Shown: in pieces, positions 24,386 through 32,621 of the stretch
Position numbering within the stretch: position 1 is the first letter of the stretch
Layout of the letters: the number at the start of each line of letters is the position of its first letter
Assembly: GCA_964408795.1 (NCBI GenBank)
Contig: CAYPAW010000058.1
Location: 1-64,000, forward strand
From: JABMQB01 sp964408795
GTDB taxonomy: Bacteria > Bacteroidota > Bacteroidia > Bacteroidales > Prolixibacteraceae
DNA length: 64,000 bases
Direction of reading: 5' to 3'
Notes under the pieces: model-generated
Databases searched by the model: none
What the model was told of the DNA's origin: nothing
Seen by the model: the letters and a program-made list of their open reading frames with translations, nothing else
Position numbers and translations under genes: made by a program

Positions 24386-25408
24386 ATGGCAAACCAGGAC
24401 CAGACACAAATGAACAAAGAAAAACTGAAAGCGCTTCAGTTAACGATGGACAAAATTGAGAAAAGCTATGGCAAGGGATCGATCATGCGGTTAGGCGATC
24501 AACCGGCCGAGAACATTGCGGCTATACCGTCCGGGTCTCTCGGGCTGGATATTGCGCTGGGCGTAGGCGGGTACCCCAAAGGACGCGTTATTGAGATCTA
24601 TGGCCCGGAATCCTCAGGAAAAACAACCCTGGCGATCCATGCGGTGGCAGAAGCCCAAAAGGCAGGAGGCATTGCCGCTATTGTGGATGCTGAACATGCC
24701 TTTGATCCCTACTATGCCCAGAAACTGGGTGTCAACATTGCAGAACTGCTCATTTCACAACCAGACAATGGCGAACAGGCCCTTGAGATTGTCGATAACC
24801 TGGTACGATCGGGAGCCATCGACATCATTGTGATTGACTCGGTAGCAGCCTTAACCCCCAAGGCTGAACTCGAAGGCGAAATGGGCGATTCACGCATGGG
24901 CCTCCAGGCCCGGTTGATGTCTCAGGCTTTGAGAAAACTCACCGCCAATATCAGCAAAACAAAAACATGTTGTATTTTTATCAACCAGTTGCGTGAAAAA
25001 ATCGGGGTTATGTTTGGAAATCCCGAAACAACCACCGGGGGGAATGCCCTGAAGTTCTATGCTTCCGTACGCCTCGATATACGCAGAATCGGTCAAATCA
25101 AAGAGGGCGAAGAGGTGCAGGGAAACAACGTCCGTGTAAAGGTGGTCAAAAACAAAGTAGCTCCTCCTTTCCGGAAAGCTGAATTTGACATCATGTATGG
25201 CGATGGAATATCCAAAACCGGAGAAATCATCGACCTGGGCGTTCAGTATAACCTGATCAAAAAAAGCGGATCCTGGTTTAGCTATGGCGACTCCAAACTG
25301 GGCCAGGGCCGGGAAGCCGTGCGTAAACTTCTTATGGATAACCCCGAACTGGCTACCGAACTGGAAACAAAAATTCTGGAATCCATAACGGGACTAACAA
25401 CGAAATAA
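24386..25408 (+). CDS. recA: Recombinase RecA
   Basis: A 340-residue RecA, the strand-exchange ATPase of homologous recombination and co-protease for SOS repressors. Walker A is GPESSGKTT near residue 72; Walker B is IIVIDSVAAL; loop L1 follows in EMGDSRMGLQARLMSQALRK and L2 in GNPETTTGGNALKFYASVRL. Full length without an intein. It lies 15 bases after bcp, and a strong terminator follows at 25432. No SOS box was recognised. Confidence 0.99.
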   Translation: MANQDQTQMNKEKLKALQLTMDKIEKSYGKGSIMRLGDQPAENIAAIPSGSLGLDIALGVGGYPKGRVIEIYGPESSGKTTLAIHAVAEAQKAGGIAAIVDAEHAFDPYYAQKLGVNIAELLISQPDNGEQALEIVDNLVRSGAIDIIVIDSVAALTPKAELEGEMGDSRMGLQARLMSQALRKLTANISKTKTCCIFINQLREKIGVMFGNPETTTGGNALKFYASVRLDIRRIGQIKEGEEVQGNNVRVKVVKNKVAPPFRKAEFDIMYGDGISKTGEIIDLGVQYNLIKKSGSWFSYGDSKLGQGREAVRKLLMDNPELATELETKILESITGLTTK

Positions 25409-25431
25409 CAACAATACCAACGGCAGTGTGT

Positions 25432-25470
25432 ACTGGATAATCGGCACCTGCCGTTTATCCAGTTTTTTTA
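25432..25470 (+). terminator. Intrinsic terminator after recA
   Basis: ACTGGATAA (25432-25440) pairs perfectly with TTATCCAGT (25455-25463) and runs into seven T. It excludes a TTG/ATG start at 25428 for the next gene and supports ATG 25491. Confidence 0.9.
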
Positions 25471-25490
25471 TATCTGTAAGTAACAAAAAA

Positions 25491-27917
25491 ATGAAGGTCA
25501 TTAAATTTGGCGGAACCTCCATAGGGTCAGCCGAGAACATCAGGAAAGTAAAAGACATTATTCTTCAGCAGAATGAGAATGCCATTGTCGTGGTTTCAGC
25601 CCTGGGAGGGGTAACCGATAAAATATTGAATGCCGCACGGATGGCTTCCATGGGAACGGGGTATTTTCATGCCGAGCTGACGGAAGTGAAAAACCGCCAT
25701 TACCGGATCATCGAAGAACTCTTCGGAACAGATGCCAATGCTGTAAACGAAAGAGTAGACAAACTCCTGAAAGAGATGGAAAAAATCCTTACCGGGGTGA
25801 CCCTGGTAGGGGAACTGACGCCGAAAACCATCGATCGGATCGTAGGCCTGGGAGAACGCATGTCGTCGCACATCATTGCACGCTATATCCCGGGGGCTGT
25901 ATGGAAAAACTCAGCCGACTACATCCGTACCGACAGCAATTTCGGGAAAGCCAATGTAAATTTTAAAGTAACCAACCAGCTGATAAAAAATGAATTCTCC
26001 GGTCTCAAAGGAATCGCAGTAACTCCGGGTTTTATTGCCGGCAACGATTCGGGTGAATACACCACCCTGGGCCGCGGAGGATCGGATTATACCGCAGCCA
26101 TTTATGCAGCCGCCCTAAATGCTACTTCGCTCGACATATGGACCGATGTAGATGGATTCATGACCGCTGACCCCCGGGTGATCAGCAAAGCTTACACCAT
26201 AGCAAAACTTAGCTATGCCGAAGCCATGGAACTCTCCCACTTCGGGGCCAAAGTGATCTACCCGCCAACCATCCTTCCGGTATACAAAAAAGGAATTCCC
26301 ATACTGATACGAAATACCTTTAATATGGAAGGCCAGGGAACCCTGATTACCCATAACGATCAAAATAACAAAAACCTGCCAATCAAAGGAATATCCTCGA
26401 TATCAGGCATCGCACTTATTACCGTCCAGGGAATCGGAATGGTCGGAGTTACCGGTATCTCCATGCGCCTGTTCACAGCCCTCGCTAAAGAAGATATCAA
26501 TGTGATCCTGATCTCCCAGGCTTCGTCAGAAAACTCAATCAGCGTAGCCGTTGAAGAACAATCCATCGAAAAAGCGGAAATAGCCATCCGCTATGAGTTC
26601 GAAAAAGAGATAAAAACCGAACGAATCAACAAAATTGAAATTGAAACCAGACTCTCCATCGTGGCCATAGTGGGTGAAAACATGAAGCATACCACTGGAA
26701 TTGCCGGTAAACTGTTTCAAACTATCGGCCGTAACGGTATCAACATAGTAGCCATTGCTCAGGGTGCTTCGGAGTTGAACATATCTTGGGTCGTCAGAAA
26801 CAGCGATCTCCGGAAAACCCTTAATGTGGTCCATGAATCTTTCTTCCTCTCAGAAAACATCGAATTGAATGTTTTCCTCATGGGGGTTGGCACTGTTGGA
26901 AGTCATCTGCTCAACCAACTGAAAAAACAACAGGAAAAACTGTTGAAGGAAAACCACCTGAAGATAAAATTAACCGGTGTTGCCAACACAAAAAAGATGT
27001 TCTTCTACCGTGACGGTATTGATATTGCGCTCTTCAGAGAACGACTTGATAACTCCAACCTGATCTCAAGCCTGGAAGGATACGTAAAAGAAATGACAGA
27101 AATGAACATGTACAATTCGGTATTTGTAGATTGTACAGCATCTGAAGAGGTGGCAAAACTGTACGGAACGATCCTTGAATCCAACATTTCAGTGGTGACC
27201 GCAAACAAAGTGGCAGCTTCTTCAGAATACCTGAATTATCTTAAACTAAAAAATACAGCGAAACGAAAAGGCATCAAGTTTTTATTTGAAACCAATGTAG
27301 GAGCGGGATTACCTATCATCAACACCCTGAATGACCTGGTTCGTTCCGGCGACCGTATTTTGAAAATTGAGGCGGTCCTTTCAGGAACCCTGAATTTCAT
27401 CTTCAACACGCTTTCTCCCGAACGTACATTCAGTGATACCATACGAATGGCCAAAGAAAAAGGCTATTCAGAACCGGATCCCCGGATGGACCTCAGCGGC
27501 ATCGATGTAGCCCGGAAAATACTGATCCTGATACGTGAATCAGGGTATAAAATGGAGATGCAAGACATCACCATCAACCGGTTCATCCCGGATGAATATT
27601 TCGAAGGTCCGGTGAGTGAATTTCTCAAAAACATCTCGCGTGTGGATGAGGATTTTGAAAAACGCCGGAAAGTTCTGGAAGAAAAAGGCAAAAAATGGAG
27701 GTTTGTAGCCAATTTCTGTGAGGGCAAAGCCTGGATAGGTCTCCAGGAAGTAGGCAGGGAACACCCGTTTTACGACCTGGAAGGAAGCAACAATATGGTG
27801 ATGTACACAACCGAGCGCTATCAGGAGTTCCCCATGCTGATCAAAGGTTACGGAGCAGGAGCCTCCGTGACAGCCGCCGGGGTGTTTGCCGACCTGATTA
27901 AAGTATCGAATATTTAA
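25491..27917 (+). CDS. thrA: Bifunctional aspartokinase/homoserine dehydrogenase
   Basis: From ATG 25491 this is an 808-residue fusion enzyme for the first and third steps of threonine, methionine and lysine precursor synthesis. The N-terminal kinase shows MKVIKFGGTSIGSAENI and TLGRGGSDYTAA. Two ACT domains follow (VTGISMRLFTALAKEDINV and GIAGKLFQTIGRNGINIVAI), the expected site of threonine feedback inhibition. The C-terminal homoserine dehydrogenase has the NAD(P)-binding GVGTVGSHLL and the substrate block TNVGAGLPIINTLNDLVRSG. It heads the threonine gene group with the probable homoserine kinase and thrC. Confidence 0.96.
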   Translation: MKVIKFGGTSIGSAENIRKVKDIILQQNENAIVVVSALGGVTDKILNAARMASMGTGYFHAELTEVKNRHYRIIEELFGTDANAVNERVDKLLKEMEKILTGVTLVGELTPKTIDRIVGLGERMSSHIIARYIPGAVWKNSADYIRTDSNFGKANVNFKVTNQLIKNEFSGLKGIAVTPGFIAGNDSGEYTTLGRGGSDYTAAIYAAALNATSLDIWTDVDGFMTADPRVISKAYTIAKLSYAEAMELSHFGAKVIYPPTILPVYKKGIPILIRNTFNMEGQGTLITHNDQNNKNLPIKGISSISGIALITVQGIGMVGVTGISMRLFTALAKEDINVILISQASSENSISVAVEEQSIEKAEIAIRYEFEKEIKTERINKIEIETRLSIVAIVGENMKHTTGIAGKLFQTIGRNGINIVAIAQGASELNISWVVRNSDLRKTLNVVHESFFLSENIELNVFLMGVGTVGSHLLNQLKKQQEKLLKENHLKIKLTGVANTKKMFFYRDGIDIALFRERLDNSNLISSLEGYVKEMTEMNMYNSVFVDCTASEEVAKLYGTILESNISVVTANKVAASSEYLNYLKLKNTAKRKGIKFLFETNVGAGLPIINTLNDLVRSGDRILKIEAVLSGTLNFIFNTLSPERTFSDTIRMAKEKGYSEPDPRMDLSGIDVARKILILIRESGYKMEMQDITINRFIPDEYFEGPVSEFLKNISRVDEDFEKRRKVLEEKGKKWRFVANFCEGKAWIGLQEVGREHPFYDLEGSNNMVMYTTERYQEFPMLIKGYGAGASVTAAGVFADLIKVSNI

Positions 27918-27977
27918 AAGAGATGAAAGAACAAACTACATTATCCTCTTATACGATGGAATGCATGTGAAACAAGC

Positions 27978-28030
27978 CCCGATCCAGATGGTTATCGGGA
28001 AGGGGTGAGTTATCCCGATATTCACCGGGA
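27978..28030. repeat. Two TCCCGAT-type palindromes in the thrA-homoserine kinase spacer
   Basis: CCCGAT-N10-ATCGGG (27978-27999) and TCCCGAT-ATTC-ACCGGGA (28013-28030, one mismatch) lie in the 143-base gap. They have no T-runs. Confidence 0.55.
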
Positions 28031-28060
28031 ATATCATAAAAAATTAACCATTATAAAAAC

Positions 28061-29281
28061 ATGAAACATATCGTGATTCTTGGCGACGGAATGGCCGATG
28101 AGCCGTTGGCAAACTACGGGAACCGCACTCCGCTGCAGATGGCTCACAAGCCGTATATCGACTGGCTTGCCAGGTACGGGCAAACCGGGCGTCTGATTAC
28201 CGTTCCCGAAAGCATGCCCCCGGGAAGCGAAATAGCCAACCTGGCTATCCTGGGTTATGATGTGGAAAAAATTTATGAAGGCCGGGGGGTCCTTGAAGCC
28301 GCCAGCATGGGGGTGGAAATCAAAGAAAACGACCTGGCCCTGCGCTGTAACCTGATTTGCCTGGAGAATGAAAAAATAAAAAACCACTCGGCAGGACATA
28401 TTTCTACCAAAGAAGCTGAAGAGATTATTTGCTTCCTAAACAAATCCCTCGGGAATGATAAAATTCAATTCCACCCCGGCGTATCTTATCGCCACCTGCT
28501 GGTAATCAAAGAGGGATTAAAAGATCTGAACTGCACACCACCCCACGATGTCGTGGAAACACCGTTTCGTCAGGTGCTAATCCATGCATCATCAGAAGAA
28601 GCCCGTAAAACAGCCAACCTGCTGAATTACCTGATCATCCGTTCCCGCTATCTGCTTGCTGATCATCCGGTAAACCGGAAACGCAAAGCCGAAGGTCTCG
28701 ATCCGGCCAACTGCATCTGGCCCTGGTCACCCGGATACAAACCCGCCATGAAAACGTACCGCGAGATGTTCGGCATCGAACGGGCAGCCGTCATCTCAGC
28801 CGTCGACCTGATCCGGGGAATTGGCGTGTATGCCGGCATGGATGTAATTGAGGTGGAAGGGGTTACCGGACTTTACAACACCAACTACGAAGGAAAAGCC
28901 AAAGCCGCTGTGGAGGCACTGAAAGATCATGATTTTGTATACCTCCACATCGAAGCAAGCGACGAGGCAGGCCACGAAGGAGATGTGGAACTGAAAACAA
29001 AAACCATCGAATACCTCGACCAGCGGGTCGTGAAAACCATCCTGGAAGAAACAAAAAAAATGAAGGAAGAGGTCGCCATAGCTGTATTGCCCGACCACCC
29101 TACCCCATGCGCCATTAAAACCCACACCCGCGAACCGGTGCCGTTTGTCATCTTTAAACCGGGGATCCAATCCGACAACGTAAAAATTTACGACGAGTTC
29201 AGTGTTGAAAGCGGGTCACTCGGCCTCCTCAGGGGTAACGAATTTATGAAACGGTTTCTGGAACTTCCGGTAGACCAATAG
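28061..29281 (+). CDS. Phosphoglycerate-mutase-like probable homoserine kinase
   Basis: This 406-residue protein belongs to the archaeal-type cofactor-independent phosphoglycerate mutase group of the alkaline phosphatase superfamily. Metal-binding motifs are visible: VILGDGMADEP at the start, PPGSEIANLAILGYD (usual nucleophile serine), and HIEASDEAGHEGD and VLPDHPTPC late in the chain. It sits between thrA and thrC, and no classical GHMP-type thrB is present. Members in this context have been proposed to be homoserine kinases (the bacterial family annotated as proposed homoserine kinase). I therefore call it homoserine kinase by context; a glycolytic mutase role is the alternative. Confidence 0.8.
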   Translation: MKHIVILGDGMADEPLANYGNRTPLQMAHKPYIDWLARYGQTGRLITVPESMPPGSEIANLAILGYDVEKIYEGRGVLEAASMGVEIKENDLALRCNLICLENEKIKNHSAGHISTKEAEEIICFLNKSLGNDKIQFHPGVSYRHLLVIKEGLKDLNCTPPHDVVETPFRQVLIHASSEEARKTANLLNYLIIRSRYLLADHPVNRKRKAEGLDPANCIWPWSPGYKPAMKTYREMFGIERAAVISAVDLIRGIGVYAGMDVIEVEGVTGLYNTNYEGKAKAAVEALKDHDFVYLHIEASDEAGHEGDVELKTKTIEYLDQRVVKTILEETKKMKEEVAIAVLPDHPTPCAIKTHTREPVPFVIFKPGIQSDNVKIYDEFSVESGSLGLLRGNEFMKRFLELPVDQ

Positions 29282-29411
29282 CAGAGGTGATGCAACATAG
29301 ACTTTCATCCCTGATTCACGTCCTGCGAGCTTCGGACTATATTCCAGGGTTTATCACATCCCTCAATCGATGAATGCATTATAATTTACAAAAAGGTATT
29401 TGATATCCCAT

Positions 29412-29444
29412 ACGGTAAGCTTACCGTGATTTTTCGTATTTTTG
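29412..29444 (+). promoter_or_regulatory. thrC promoter with overlapping 16-bp palindrome
   Basis: The -7 box TATTTTTG (29437-29444) lies 9 bases before ATG 29454. A perfect palindrome ACGGTAAG/CTTACCGT (29412-29427) covers the place of the -33 box. This arrangement suits an operator. It also excludes the TTG start at 29442, which lies inside the -7 box. Confidence 0.55.
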
Positions 29445-29453
29445 CCTTCCACT

Positions 29454-30770
29454 ATGAACTACTACAGCACCAACAAAAGAACACCTTCTGTCACCCTGAG
29501 CGATGCCGTTACCAAAGGGTTGGCTTCGGATAAAGGACTTTTCATGCCTGAACGGATGGAAAAATTTGAACCGGCCTTTTTTGAGACCATCCACCGGCTT
29601 TCCTTCCGGGAAATTGCCTATGAGGTCGCTATGAAGTTTTTCGGTGAAGACGTGGATTCATCCAGCCTCCGGGAGATCGTTTATGATACCCTTTCTTTCG
29701 ACTGCCCGGTGGTGAAGGTCAGGGAAAATATCCATTCACTCGAACTGTTTCATGGGCCTACCCTGGCGTTCAAAGATGTGGGAGCCCGTTTTATGGCCCG
29801 CTTGCTGAATTATTTCTCCGGCAACAAAAAACAGCAGATCCATGTTCTGGTAGCTACCTCAGGCGATACAGGCAGTGCCGTTGCCAACGGATTCCTCGGG
29901 GTGAAAGGAATTCATGTCTGCGTACTCTTCCCCAAAGGAAAAGTCAGTACGATTCAGGAATCCCAGTTTACCACCCTGGGAAGAAACATTACCGCTCTCG
30001 AGATTGACGGTACATTCGATGATTGCCAGCATTTGGCAAAAACCGCTTTTCAGGATCAAGAACTCAATCAAAAGCTGACATTAACTTCGGCCAACTCGAT
30101 CAATGTAGCGCGTTTCCTGCCGCAGGCTTTTTACTATTTTCATGCCTTTGCCCGGCTCAAAGAAAAGGGAGCCCTGGATGGCAAAAAGCTTGTGATATCG
30201 GTTCCCAGTGGGAACTTCGGAAACCTGACTGCCGGTTTGTTTGCCCGCGAAATGGGACTGCCGGTAATCCAGTTCCTCGCAGTCAATAATACCAACAACA
30301 TCGTATTTGAATACCTGAAAACCGGCTTGTACAAACCACGCCCATCGGTCGAAACCCTGGCCAATGCCATGGATGTAGGTGATCCAAGTAATTTTGCCCG
30401 CATCCTTGATTTATACAAAAATTCGCATTCGAAAATTTCCGGAATACTAAAAGGATACTGGTATTCCGATGAACAGATCAGGGAAATTATTAAACGAGTG
30501 TACGATCAAACCGGCTACCTCTGCGATCCCCATGGAGCCTGCGGATATCAGGCCCTGGAAGAATTCCTCACAGAAGGCCAGGTTGGCGTTTTCCTCGAAA
30601 CAGCTCACCCGGCAAAATTTACCGAAACCATGGAAAGCATCATCGGAAAAGGAAAAGTCCCCCTGCCCGGTAAACTGGCGGAATTCATGAAAGGAGAAAA
30701 ACAAAGCTTTCCGCTGGGAAAGGATTTTAAAGAATTTAAAGAATTCCTGATGAAGCAGCAAACCAGATGA
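29454..30770 (+). CDS. thrC: Threonine synthase
   Basis: A 438-residue pyridoxal-phosphate enzyme that converts O-phosphohomoserine to threonine, the last pathway step. The PLP lysine lies in HGPTLAFKDVGARFMARL; the phosphate-binding region is VATSGDTGSAVANGF; VPSGNFGNLTAGL and CDPHGACGYQAL are further blocks. The length matches the bacterial family. It is the third gene of the threonine group but has its own promoter with a palindrome, so it may be controlled separately. Confidence 0.97.
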   Translation: MNYYSTNKRTPSVTLSDAVTKGLASDKGLFMPERMEKFEPAFFETIHRLSFREIAYEVAMKFFGEDVDSSSLREIVYDTLSFDCPVVKVRENIHSLELFHGPTLAFKDVGARFMARLLNYFSGNKKQQIHVLVATSGDTGSAVANGFLGVKGIHVCVLFPKGKVSTIQESQFTTLGRNITALEIDGTFDDCQHLAKTAFQDQELNQKLTLTSANSINVARFLPQAFYYFHAFARLKEKGALDGKKLVISVPSGNFGNLTAGLFAREMGLPVIQFLAVNNTNNIVFEYLKTGLYKPRPSVETLANAMDVGDPSNFARILDLYKNSHSKISGILKGYWYSDEQIREIIKRVYDQTGYLCDPHGACGYQALEEFLTEGQVGVFLETAHPAKFTETMESIIGKGKVPLPGKLAEFMKGEKQSFPLGKDFKEFKEFLMKQQTR

Positions 30771-31029
30771 CCTGAGCCCCGGTCAAATACAATGCAGGAA
30801 TAAAAAAAGATCCGGGAAAACTGCGGAAGGTTATCCTGTTTTCAATGGTTACGTATCCTTTTCGTGCTACCTGATTATTGGCAGCCTCACAATAATTCCC
30901 GGAGCGTACTTTCGTCCAGAGTGATTGTTTTAAGGACTAAAGAACAAAAATGTGGGGGTTTTTTTCTACATTCGGGGTTTGAACTCAACCGGTGCTATTC
31001 ACAAAAATCCGTTTTAAAAGCCAACTACC

Positions 31030-31422
31030 ATGAACCTTACCAGAAGAATCCTTCTATTCATTCTACTGACTATTTTCCTTTCCTGTTCCCGGGAAATTCA
31101 TTTTTTTCATCCTGAACACAGCCGGATCCGTTACCAGGGAAGAATGGATTTTGCCGATCCTTCGCAACCTGTGTTAATCGGTTCTGCTTCGTGTGTGGAA
31201 ATAAATTTTACGGGCGATTCCTGCATCGTATTACTCCGGAACATGAATTCTCCGGCCATGTATAATTTTGTTTCAGTGGAAATAGACGGAGCCTACCAGG
31301 GAAGGGTAAAGATTGCTGCCGATACGATGGCTGCTTATTCCTTTGTATCTGACTCAGAGAAAGCGCATCACAGGGTACGGATTTTCAAATCTACAGAAGC
31401 TTCAAACGGGACTCAACCATAA
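31030..31422 (+). CDS. Truncated CE2-type acetylesterase: N-terminal domain only, lipoprotein
   Basis: A 130-residue lipoprotein (lipobox IFLSCS). The body resembles the N-terminal beta-sandwich domain of carbohydrate esterase family 2 acetylxylan esterases: IRYQGRMDFADPSQPVL, the SCxxxxNFTGDSC-type strand pair, and HHRVRIFKSTEAS. In complete enzymes an SGNH hydrolase domain of about 200 residues follows; here a stop comes 6 residues after KSTEAS, and no continuation is seen in any frame downstream. It is either a decayed gene or a free-standing binding module. The spacer before it (30771-31029) has no recognised feature. Confidence 0.55.
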   Translation: MNLTRRILLFILLTIFLSCSREIHFFHPEHSRIRYQGRMDFADPSQPVLIGSASCVEINFTGDSCIVLLRNMNSPAMYNFVSVEIDGAYQGRVKIAADTMAAYSFVSDSEKAHHRVRIFKSTEASNGTQP

Positions 31423-31548
31423 CGCATGACGATATGTTTGCTTCGTACCCTGTTTGTTTCTGATCCATAGAATGGAGAAACGAAACCCACCCTTTCTGTC
31501 CACTGTAATGACCCCAAAGGTAGATTCAAACAAGAAAAAAAAGGCATG

Positions 31549-32616
31549 TTAAAACCACTTTTTCCTCTTAAAGAACATCAACATCAGGAGAGCCAGCACC
31601 ACCATTGCACCCCACATGATAAAATAGCTGTATTTGAAATGCAATTCCGGCAGATAATCAAAATTGGTCCCATAGATCCCCGCAATAAACGTTAACGGAA
31701 TAAAAATCACTGAAAAAATTGTCAGGAATTTCATTTTATCGTTCAACCTGCTACTGGCTGTAGTATGGTAAACGTTCAGCTGATCCGTGAGCACTTCCCG
31801 GTAATTCTCCACCATTTCCGTCACATGATTGATATTGTTTTTCAATTCTGCCAGGTGGAAAAAAGTCTCGGGTGTGATGAGGTCAGAATCGGATTTCGCA
31901 AAAGCCAGGATCAGTTCCCTGGCGGGTTTCATATTCTTTGCCAGAAAACTGATCTCTTTTTTGTATCGAAAAATGGTATCCAGCACATCCCTCTCCGATC
32001 CGGTTTCCAGTTCATCCTCATCCAGGGTTTCAATGTTCTCCCCAAAATTGGAAAGCACCATGATGTAATGATCGATGACCACATCCATCAGAGCAAAGGC
32101 AAGGTAATCCGGTCCGGCTTCGACCATGCGTTTTTTCTTTTGGCGTATCCGGTTTCGTACGGCCTCAAAAAAATCGCCTTTGCGTTCCTGAAAAGAGAGC
32201 AATACCCGGGGGGTGATAATCAGGCTCAGCTGCTCATACACAATCCCTTCCTCAGGGTGCCCCGGATTTAGCATTTTCAGTGAAACAAAAACAGCATTAT
32301 CGTGTTCCTTGAAAACAGGCCGAAGACCGGTATTCATCACATCATCCAGGATAACTGTATCGATGGCAAAACCTTCGGCAATCTCCTGCATGACCTGCCG
32401 GTCATGAATTCCATCGATATTGATCCATGTGGTTGTTTCCGTTTCCTTAAACTTCAGGATTTCCTGTACGGTATTAAACCGGTATTCCGATACGGTGTCC
32501 TGGTTGTAATCGATCACCCGTATCATGGGCTTTTCCATCTTCTGAACTCCCCTAAAGTGAAGGGCTCCGGGAGATAATCCTATTTCTTCCTTTTTTTTAC
32601 CAATAAACCGGGCCAT
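31549..32616 (-). CDS. corA: CorA-family magnesium/divalent cation transporter
   Basis: A 355-residue CorA-type channel with a large cytoplasmic domain, a long stalk helix and two C-terminal transmembrane helices (MKFLTIFSVIFIPLTFIAGI and FIMWGAMVVLALLMLMFF). The signature loop after the first helix reads YGTNF instead of the usual YGMNF; the Gly and Asn are kept. The basic C-terminal end is typical. The gene lies 5 bases after the hexosaminidase gene on the minus strand, so the two may share a transcript though their jobs look unrelated. Confidence 0.92.
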   Translation of the reverse strand: MARFIGKKKEEIGLSPGALHFRGVQKMEKPMIRVIDYNQDTVSEYRFNTVQEILKFKETETTTWINIDGIHDRQVMQEIAEGFAIDTVILDDVMNTGLRPVFKEHDNAVFVSLKMLNPGHPEEGIVYEQLSLIITPRVLLSFQERKGDFFEAVRNRIRQKKKRMVEAGPDYLAFALMDVVIDHYIMVLSNFGENIETLDEDELETGSERDVLDTIFRYKKEISFLAKNMKPARELILAFAKSDSDLITPETFFHLAELKNNINHVTEMVENYREVLTDQLNVYHTTASSRLNDKMKFLTIFSVIFIPLTFIAGIYGTNFDYLPELHFKYSYFIMWGAMVVLALLMLMFFKRKKWF

Positions 32617-32621
32617 AGTAA

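Noticed and set aside
25428..25490. Upstream start for thrA
   Set aside because: It lies across the recA terminator hairpin; ATG 25491 gives the exact aspartokinase N-terminus.
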